A stretch of 46,598 nt of DNA from Desulfobacterales bacterium (GTDB lineage: Bacteria > Desulfobacterota > Desulfobacteria > Desulfobacterales > JAHEIW01), in NCBI GenBank assembly GCA_030066985.1, contig JASJAN010000026.1, forward strand, positions 1 to 46,598, in the 5' to 3' direction. Positions 41,028-46,598 of this stretch are shown piece by piece (the stretch's first letter is position 1; each line of letters opens with the position of its first letter). The translations under genes and the position numbers were made by a program. Under the pieces are notes generated by a model. That model searched no databases and was not told where the DNA came from. It worked only from the letters and a program-made list of their open reading frames with translations.

Positions 41028-42674
41028 TTATCCGTCGACCACAACCCCTTTTATGTCAGTTACCGTCAACCGGTGATGAAATTCCCGGATCAATTCGACG
41101 CTAGCCTCATGTTCGTAAATCTCACCTTGCGAGGTGATACCTCTGATCTTTCCATCGTGCAAAAAGAATTGCAATAGTTGTTTTCCGATAGCTTGGCGAT
41201 CTTGCGATACGTTGACAGCTTTGCTGGCGGGTGTCGGTTGCGGCAATTTGTGACCGCTATCCACAAGGGATTTCATAAAGTTCACGATTCGCGTCAACCG
41301 CAACAACGTCACCGTTTCTTTGCGGGTGGTGGTGTGGGATAAGGGCAGGGCGCTGGACCGAAAGCAGGAGAAGGTTTCGGGCAGCAAACCCAAGGCGGCA
41401 CAATGCGCATAATCTTTGCTGCCCGGTGCCGGGTAGAAGACGGAGGCACCGACCAGAACGCTACGCTTGCTCAAATACAGTAAATCATTCAGAGAATCGT
41501 CTGGTTTTTGAAACGGTGCCCCAATGATAATATAGCCGACTACCTGTAGACCGTTGCTGCAGGCTATTTCCAGGGCGCGTTCAAATGCGCGGCGAACATC
41601 CGGTCTTTGGAATCGATATAGTTGCGCAGCTTCCATGCTGCCCAGCGACAGGTTCAGTGTTCGAAAACCGGCCGCCCGCATGGCAACGATGACCTGCTCA
41701 TCCAGAGTGGACGGCAGCAGCCCGTTCATGGCACGCAACTCCGGCAAAGCCCCCTTGAAGCGCTTGCGGATAGCTTCCAATAATTGCAGAAACCAGGCCC
41801 GCTCGAGCGAAAGATTTTCATCTTCAAAATCGATAAATCCAATCTCGGCCTGATCGGCTGCTTTTTCGATTTCAGCGATCACTGAAGCCACGCTTCTTCT
41901 GCGATAGCGAAAAGGCGATGCAGCCCCCATCGAACAATAGCTGCAATTCCAGGGGCATCCCCTGCTGGCAACCACCGCTGTGCTGGTTTTTTTGTTGCGA
42001 CCGTAATAGCGCCGGGCGATCAGGTCGGTGGCCGGCAACGGGTAGTCTTCTAAATGCTCCATAATGGCCGGATCGCCGATATGCAGGCAGCCGTCCGATT
42101 TGCGGAAAACCAGACCGGGTATGTTTTCATATGACGACCCATCTAGAAGCGCTTTGGCCAGCAACGGCATTGACACTTCACCTTCGCCGCGGATGACAAA
42201 ATCGACAGCTGATGAAGCCATCACCTGTTCGGGCAGCACACTGGGGTGGTGACCGCCAACGACGATCTTGCAGGTTGGATGATGGGTCTTAATCACCTTT
42301 GCAGTGCGGAGGGTCTCTGGCGCGTAAGCCGTAAAAAGTGAAGAAATACCCACCAGAAACGGCTGTGCGGTTTTAACCCGTTGCCCTATGGTGTCGAAGC
42401 TATAGCCAAAATGTTTGTAATTATGGAACAGGGCGAACGGGGATCGATCGGATCTATTATAGTAAGATTGTAAATAGGCCATTTCAGCGGGCAGCTTGAG
42501 TTTGCGCGATTTCTGGGTGGCCAGGGCATCCAGGATATGAACTGAAAAGCCGGCATCCCTCAAAGCGGCGGCAATGCCGGCCAACCCGAGGGGGATGGTG
42601 CGTTTGGTTGTTAAATAAAAATCGCGGATAGGCGGCTGCACAAGCAGGATGTTCGTCATATCTGCTGATGTCAT
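41028..42674 (-). CDS. B12-binding-domain radical SAM protein
   Basis: The 548-residue protein has an N-terminal cobalamin-binding domain (LVQPPIRDFYL, PLGLAGIAAALRDAGFSVHILDA, then VVGGHHPSVLPEQ and DFVIRGEGE). The radical SAM core follows, with the iron-sulfur motif CxxxCxxC at Cys240, Cys244 and Cys247 (SRGCPWNCSYC). The cobalamin part lacks the DxHxxG motif, as is common in this class. A C-terminal domain of about 150 residues follows the barrel. Such enzymes carry out methylations and other rearrangements; the substrate cannot be inferred. Its start overlaps the end of mutY by 4 bases. It lies 26 kb from the RiPP-like cassette, so a link is only speculative. Confidence 0.9.
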   Translation of the reverse strand: MTSADMTNILLVQPPIRDFYLTTKRTIPLGLAGIAAALRDAGFSVHILDALATQKSRKLKLPAEMAYLQSYYNRSDRSPFALFHNYKHFGYSFDTIGQRVKTAQPFLVGISSLFTAYAPETLRTAKVIKTHHPTCKIVVGGHHPSVLPEQVMASSAVDFVIRGEGEVSMPLLAKALLDGSSYENIPGLVFRKSDGCLHIGDPAIMEHLEDYPLPATDLIARRYYGRNKKTSTAVVASRGCPWNCSYCSMGAASPFRYRRRSVASVIAEIEKAADQAEIGFIDFEDENLSLERAWFLQLLEAIRKRFKGALPELRAMNGLLPSTLDEQVIVAMRAAGFRTLNLSLGSMEAAQLYRFQRPDVRRAFERALEIACSNGLQVVGYIIIGAPFQKPDDSLNDLLYLSKRSVLVGASVFYPAPGSKDYAHCAALGLLPETFSCFRSSALPLSHTTTRKETVTLLRLTRIVNFMKSLVDSGHKLPQPTPASKAVNVSQDRQAIGKQLLQFFLHDGKIRGITSQGEIYEHEASVELIREFHHRLTVTDIKGVVVDG

Positions 42675-43765
42675 GGCGCCCCCGATGAGCGCTGAAAGTG
42701 TTCTAATAATGGAATGAACTTATGATTGGCCCGGGGAAACGGGTACTGTTTGCATTCAGCGAGGCGGATCCAGCGAAATGCCTGCGGTCCGCGCAAATAC
42801 ACCCTGCCGGAGACATACTTGCAGCAAAACACCTCCATGACAATTTTAAAATGGGTATAGGCGTGTTTTACCTGCGTCAGATGGTGATCGATCTTTACCC
42901 GCAGGTTAACTTCCTCTTTGATTTCTCTTATACAGGCTGCAGACGCTGATTCACCATCTCTGATTTTGCCGCCCGGAAATTCCCATAAGCCACCCAGCAG
43001 CCCTTCGGGCTTGCGCTGGGTGATGAGAACTTGGTCATTTTTAAAAACCACCCCCACCGCAATATGATATTGCGGCGTGGCTGCGCGTTTTATCCGTTTC
43101 GGAAAAAGGGCCACCTGCTGGGTTTGATATGCCCGACAAATTTGATTTAGCGGGCAGACATCACAAGCGGGATGGCGCGGTTTGCAGATTAAGGCGCCGA
43201 GTTCCATCATGGCCTGGTTAAAGGTGCCCGGCCGCTTTACATCCAACAGCTTTTGCGCGGTTGATTTAAACCGGCGATAGGATTGGGGTTGATTGACCGC
43301 GGCGCTGATTTTATACAGGCGGGCCAGCACGCGTTTGACATTGCCATCCACCACCGCATATGGCTGCTCAAAGGCGATGCTCAGTACAGCAGCGGCGATG
43401 TAATCGCCCACACCGGGCAGAGCGTGAAAAGCATCCCAGGTGTCCGGTATCTTTCCGCTTTGCTGTTGGACAACGCTCTGTGCAGCCCGATGCAGGTTGC
43501 GGGCCCGTGCGTAATATCCCAACCCTTCCCACATTTTGAGAACCGACTGCCCATCCGCCTGCGCCAGGCGTTTTACGCTCGGAAATGCTTTAATAAAACG
43601 CCGGTAATATTTTAAAACGGTATTGACCTGGGTTTGCTGCAGCATGACCTCAGAAACCCATATATGATACGGGTTGCTGGATCGACGCCACGGCAAATCC
43701 CGCAGATTCTCTTGATACCAGGTTATTAATTGTTTTTGGAGAACTTTCAGATTTGCGCTGGTCAT
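42671..43765 (-). CDS. mutY: A/G-specific adenine DNA glycosylase MutY
   Basis: The 364-residue protein is a full MutY. The HhH-GPD domain has the catalytic Glu39 in VSEVMLQQTQV, the helix-hairpin-helix LPGVGDY at 116-122 and catalytic Asp140 in VVDGNVKRV. The iron-sulfur cluster ligands are Cys194, 201, 204 and 210 in the C-x6-C-x2-C-x5-C pattern. The C-terminal Nudix-like domain, with WEFPGGKIRDGESASAACIREIKEE, recognises 8-oxoguanine. It removes adenine mispaired with 8-oxoG. It overlaps the radical SAM gene by 4 bases and lies 7 bases after the aldehyde dehydrogenase gene, so all three are probably co-transcribed. Confidence 0.97.
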   Translation of the reverse strand: MTSANLKVLQKQLITWYQENLRDLPWRRSSNPYHIWVSEVMLQQTQVNTVLKYYRRFIKAFPSVKRLAQADGQSVLKMWEGLGYYARARNLHRAAQSVVQQQSGKIPDTWDAFHALPGVGDYIAAAVLSIAFEQPYAVVDGNVKRVLARLYKISAAVNQPQSYRRFKSTAQKLLDVKRPGTFNQAMMELGALICKPRHPACDVCPLNQICRAYQTQQVALFPKRIKRAATPQYHIAVGVVFKNDQVLITQRKPEGLLGGLWEFPGGKIRDGESASAACIREIKEEVNLRVKIDHHLTQVKHAYTHFKIVMEVFCCKYVSGRVYLRGPQAFRWIRLAECKQYPFPRANHKFIPLLEHFQRSSGAP

Positions 43766-43772
43766 GGAACAG

Positions 43773-45143
43773 TTATCTCAGAATTTTTTTAAGAATGGAA
43801 AGTTTATTTTTATAAGGTGGATAACGCAAAGGCGGCTCGTACGTAAACGATTTTTTCATAATGCTTTTATGATGGGAGAACGTATCAAAACTGGCTTTGC
43901 CATGATAACACCCCATACCGCTGTTTCCCACCCCGCCAAACGGGAGATGGGCGTTGCCGGCCTGAATGACCGTATCGTTGATGCAACCGGTGCCGAAAGA
44001 TACCGCATCAATCACTTGTTGACAGTTTTGCGGTTGGTTCGAAAAGATATACAGTGCCAGGGGCTTCGGGTGGGAATTCAACAGTGAAACAACCTCGGAT
44101 AAATTATCAAATTCGAGCAGCGGAAGGATGGGACCAAAGATTTCTTCCTGCATAACCGGATGCTCCCAGGAAGGATCTTCGACCAGAGTTGGCGCGATAT
44201 AAAGGTCCTGCGGGTCACTTTGACCGCCGAATACGATCCGACTGCCGTTCAGCAAACCAACCAATCGATCGAAATGGCGCCGGTTGATAATTCGGGCATA
44301 ATCCGTGCTTTTATGGGGGTTGTTTCCATAAAACTGGCGCACGTATTTTTTAATGAGCTCCCGCAGTTTTTGGCTGCTGGATGTGTGCACAAGCAGATAA
44401 TCCGGCGCAATACATGTTTGTCCGGCATTGAGAAATTTGCCGAAAACAATCCGGCGGGCGGCCTGATCGATATTGACATCCTGATCGACAATACAGGGGC
44501 TTTTGCCCCCCAACTCAAGGGTGACAGGAGTCAGATGCCTGGCAGCTGCGGTCATCACCAATTTGCCGACAGCAGCGCTGCCGGTAAAAAAGATATAATC
44601 GAAACGCTCTTCAAGCAACGCTTGACCCGTCTGGGCATCACCCTCGATGACGGCAATATAGTTATCATCAAAGTGAGAAGAGATGATTTCAGAAATTATG
44701 GCAGCTGTGTGGGGCGCATATTCAGATGGTTTAATGACACTGCAATTGCCGGCTGCAATAGACCCGATCAATGGCGCCAGTGACAGCTGCAACGGGTAGT
44801 TCCAGGAGGCAATGATCAAGGCGATCCCGTAGGGCTCAACATAAATGCGGCTTGAAGCCACCCACAGGACAAATGGTGTTTTGACACGCCGCGGCCGGGC
44901 CCATGAATTTAGCTTGCGACTGACCAGACGGATTTCATTCAAAATAAAGCCGACTTCAGACAGGTAGCCTTCATAGCCTGATTTAGAAAGGTCCTGGTTG
45001 AGGGCTTTTAATATGGCATCTTCATTTTGAATGATGGCCTCTTTTAGCCGTGCCAGGTTTTTTAGGCGAAATTGCAGATCTTTTGTGCGTCCTGATTGGA
45101 AAAATTGCTTTTGCGCTGCGAGGATTTTCGGGATGTCAATCAT
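43773..45143 (-). CDS. NAD(P)-dependent aldehyde dehydrogenase, class 3 type
   Basis: The 456-residue enzyme has the standard ALDH motifs: IIASWNYPLQLSLAPLIGSIAAGNCSVIKPSE for cofactor binding, FFTGSAAVGK, VTLELGGKSP with the general base Glu210, and LNAGQTCIAPDY with the nucleophile Cys244. The length and the C-terminal HKSIMKKSFTYEPPLRYPPY segment match the class 3 / fatty aldehyde type (YwdH, ALDH3). A hydrophobic C-terminal anchor is absent. It probably oxidises medium or long-chain or aromatic aldehydes. It is 36 bases after the DUF255 gene and 7 bases before mutY on the same strand. Confidence 0.95.
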   Translation of the reverse strand: MIDIPKILAAQKQFFQSGRTKDLQFRLKNLARLKEAIIQNEDAILKALNQDLSKSGYEGYLSEVGFILNEIRLVSRKLNSWARPRRVKTPFVLWVASSRIYVEPYGIALIIASWNYPLQLSLAPLIGSIAAGNCSVIKPSEYAPHTAAIISEIISSHFDDNYIAVIEGDAQTGQALLEERFDYIFFTGSAAVGKLVMTAAARHLTPVTLELGGKSPCIVDQDVNIDQAARRIVFGKFLNAGQTCIAPDYLLVHTSSSQKLRELIKKYVRQFYGNNPHKSTDYARIINRRHFDRLVGLLNGSRIVFGGQSDPQDLYIAPTLVEDPSWEHPVMQEEIFGPILPLLEFDNLSEVVSLLNSHPKPLALYIFSNQPQNCQQVIDAVSFGTGCINDTVIQAGNAHLPFGGVGNSGMGCYHGKASFDTFSHHKSIMKKSFTYEPPLRYPPYKNKLSILKKILR

Positions 45144-45179
45144 ACGCTCACGAGCTGTTATTTTGATTTTAGCTATGAT

Positions 45180-46598
45180 TTATTTTTTGCCCACAAGGCG
45201 ATCAACCATTTCCTGGACATCTGAAGTGGGCTCTTTGCAGGCAAAACCTTTGCAGATATGGGCAGTGGCTTTGCCCTGGGCAAGCTCCAGGCCATCGGTA
45301 AAACCGGCAAATTTGGCCAGGCGCTCAGCATTTTGATCTGATTTGACCAGCGCGACCTTATGGGGCGCAAAATTAAGATTCAGGGCTGCCAGCATCTGCT
45401 GCGCATCGGTTTTGTTGGGATCACCGGTGATAACGACCTCCTGGCCCGGCCGCAGGGCAAAATCGACACCCAGCAGAAAATAGGTGAAAGCTGTTGGCTG
45501 AGCCTTTACCGTACCAGAAAACGCGCGCATTTGCTCCTGGGCTTTGGTGTCCCATTGGGGGTCACCGGTCAGACGGGATAACCACAACAGATTCAGCAAA
45601 GACACCGAATTGGCCGAGGGCATTGCGCCATCATACAATTCCTTGGGGCGCACCGGAAGGGCTTCGCCCTCATTTGCAGTCGAATAAAAGCCCCCTTTGT
45701 CGGGGTCCCAAAAATCTGCCAACATTTTTTCCTGCAAAGCAGCCGCTTTTTCAGCGTACGACAAATTAAATGTTGCCTGGTATAAGTTGAGCAGCCCGTG
45801 GATCAAAAAAGCATAATCTGCGGCCTGGGCTTCAACGGCCAGTTCACCTTCCCGGAAGCGGTGAAAAAGACGGTCGTCATCAGCCTGCATGCGGGTTAAA
45901 ATGAACTGCGCTGATTTCTCAGCAGCAGCGGCGTATTCGGGTTTGTCCAGAACACGAGCGCCTTGCGAAAGCGCCGCAATCATCAGGCCGTTCCAATCGA
46001 CTAAAATTTTATCGTCTTTTAGGGGGTGAATCCGCTTCTCACGAGCTGCATATAACTTCTGGCGTATCTGATCCCATTGTTCATCGAGCGCTTCGCTTGC
46101 CAGATTCAGCTCTCTGGCCCACTCGGTCAGGGGCCGGTCAAGATGGAGAATGTTGGCGCCTGTCTTTTGGCGGGTGGCCTCATCTTCAAAATTGCCATCC
46201 GGCTGCAGATTGAATATCCGACCCCATTTTGCAGCATCCTCTGTGTTGAGCACCTTTTGAAACGCGTCCAAATGCCAGACATAAAACTTGCCTTCCTCGC
46301 CTTCGCTGTCGGCATCTTCAGCCGAATAAAAGGCGCCCTCGGGTGATGTCATGTCCCGCAAAACATAGGTGAAAATCTCTTCTGCCGTTTGGGCGTAAAA
46401 GGGATTTTGGGTCACCTGGTAGGTTTCCAAATAGGTCTGGGCGATCAGGGCCTGGTCATAGAGCATCTTTTCAAAATGCGGCAGCAGCCAGTGCGTATCG
46501 GTGGCATAGCGGTGAAAACCGAAACCAACATGATCCCAGATGCCGCCCAAGCGCATGGCGGTTAAGGTTTTTTCCACCATGCTCAACGCTTTGGCTTC
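45180..46598 (-). CDS. DUF255/YyaL (SSP411-like) thioredoxin-domain protein, C-terminal part (5' truncated by window edge)
   Basis: The frame is open to the right edge, so the start and the N-terminal thioredoxin-like DUF255 domain lie outside the window. What remains is about 472 residues of the (alpha/alpha)6-barrel region: GGIWDHVGFGFHRYATDTHWLLPHFEKMLYDQA, YSAEDADSEGEEGKFYVW, DWNGLMIAALSQG, YDGAMPSANSVSLLNLL, and the closing TAHICKGFACKEPTSD. This family (YyaL in Bacillus, SPATA20 in animals) is widespread and of uncertain function. The signature segments are all intact. It is the first gene of the minus-strand operon that continues through aldehyde dehydrogenase and mutY. Confidence 0.93.
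   Translation of the reverse strand, partial: EAKALSMVEKTLTAMRLGGIWDHVGFGFHRYATDTHWLLPHFEKMLYDQALIAQTYLETYQVTQNPFYAQTAEEIFTYVLRDMTSPEGAFYSAEDADSEGEEGKFYVWHLDAFQKVLNTEDAAKWGRIFNLQPDGNFEDEATRQKTGANILHLDRPLTEWARELNLASEALDEQWDQIRQKLYAAREKRIHPLKDDKILVDWNGLMIAALSQGARVLDKPEYAAAAEKSAQFILTRMQADDDRLFHRFREGELAVEAQAADYAFLIHGLLNLYQATFNLSYAEKAAALQEKMLADFWDPDKGGFYSTANEGEALPVRPKELYDGAMPSANSVSLLNLLWLSRLTGDPQWDTKAQEQMRAFSGTVKAQPTAFTYFLLGVDFALRPGQEVVITGDPNKTDAQQMLAALNLNFAPHKVALVKSDQNAERLAKFAGFTDGLELAQGKATAHICKGFACKEPTSDVQEMVDRLVGKK

Noticed and set aside
41028-42674. Radical SAM protein as the missing maturase of the RiPP-like cassette
   Set aside because: It is 26 kb away in a different operon with mutY, and it has a B12-binding domain but no SPASM-type cysteine tail or recognition element, so the link has no support.

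Overview
The window is a 46.6 kb chromosomal stretch that looks like a Desulfobacterota genome (deltaproteobacterial, plausibly Desulfobacterales). The assignment is an inference from gene style: a PilY1-type pilus protein, large VCBS/FG-GAP surface proteins, an exopolysaccharide operon of the exosortase-associated type, consensus sigma-54 promoters, and many structured intergenic repeats. No rRNA, tRNA, transposase or CRISPR array was found.

Layout. 1-1841: the 3' part of a PilY1-like pilus protein, closed by a clear terminator. 2652-11612: one 2,986-residue secreted protein that joins two DUF2341 domains, a seven-repeat FG-GAP propeller, an ASPIC/UnbV-like domain, a LamG domain, thrombospondin type 3 repeats and a gingipain-like C25 cysteine protease. 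It ends in Gly-Cys-Phe-Ile, a membrane helix and a basic tail. 11669-14549: a compact RiPP-like cassette behind a perfect sigma-54 promoter. It encodes a PqqD-type recognition protein, a 53-residue four-cysteine precursor-like peptide missed by length-filtered gene calling, an HPr-kinase-like ATPase and an NTP_transf_5 nucleotidyltransferase. 14756-18690 (minus strand): an OmpA-family protein, then a CPBP intramembrane protease overlapping a HEAT-repeat membrane protein. 19319-22139: WbqC, PIG-L deacetylase and DegT aminotransferase, a sugar-modification set.

22461-31907 is an exopolysaccharide operon, also with an upstream sigma-54-like site: polyprenyl-phosphate sugar-1-phosphate transferase, HD-GYP protein, ExeA-like ATPase, an outer-membrane export lipoprotein with a seven-repeat propeller fused to its N terminus, a Wzz/BY-kinase, and an O-antigen ligase/polymerase. 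32155-40080 holds mostly housekeeping or single genes: a flavin-binding PNPOx protein, a Nudix hydrolase, an SprA-related protein, a class III aminotransferase, a HAD phosphatase, a small ORF and a long LOG-domain protein. 40505-46598 (minus strand) is a probable operon: DUF255/YyaL protein, aldehyde dehydrogenase, MutY, a B12-binding radical SAM protein and an AlaX-like editing protein.

Three things stand out. First, the RiPP-like cassette: the precursor has a lasso-type YxxP leader motif and a C-terminal Ser, next to a kinase type known to phosphorylate the C-terminal Ser of a lasso precursor, but no cyclase, leader peptidase or exporter is nearby. Second, a family of about 146 bp imperfect palindromes (five copies plus a remnant) whose outer arms differ between copies yet stay complementary within each copy, which is the signature of selection on a folded nucleic acid. 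Third, the giant C25 protein's cysteine-containing C-terminal anchor signal lies a few kb from a CPBP protease, a family that includes known processing enzymes for such signals. All functional assignments are by eye from motifs; no database search was run.
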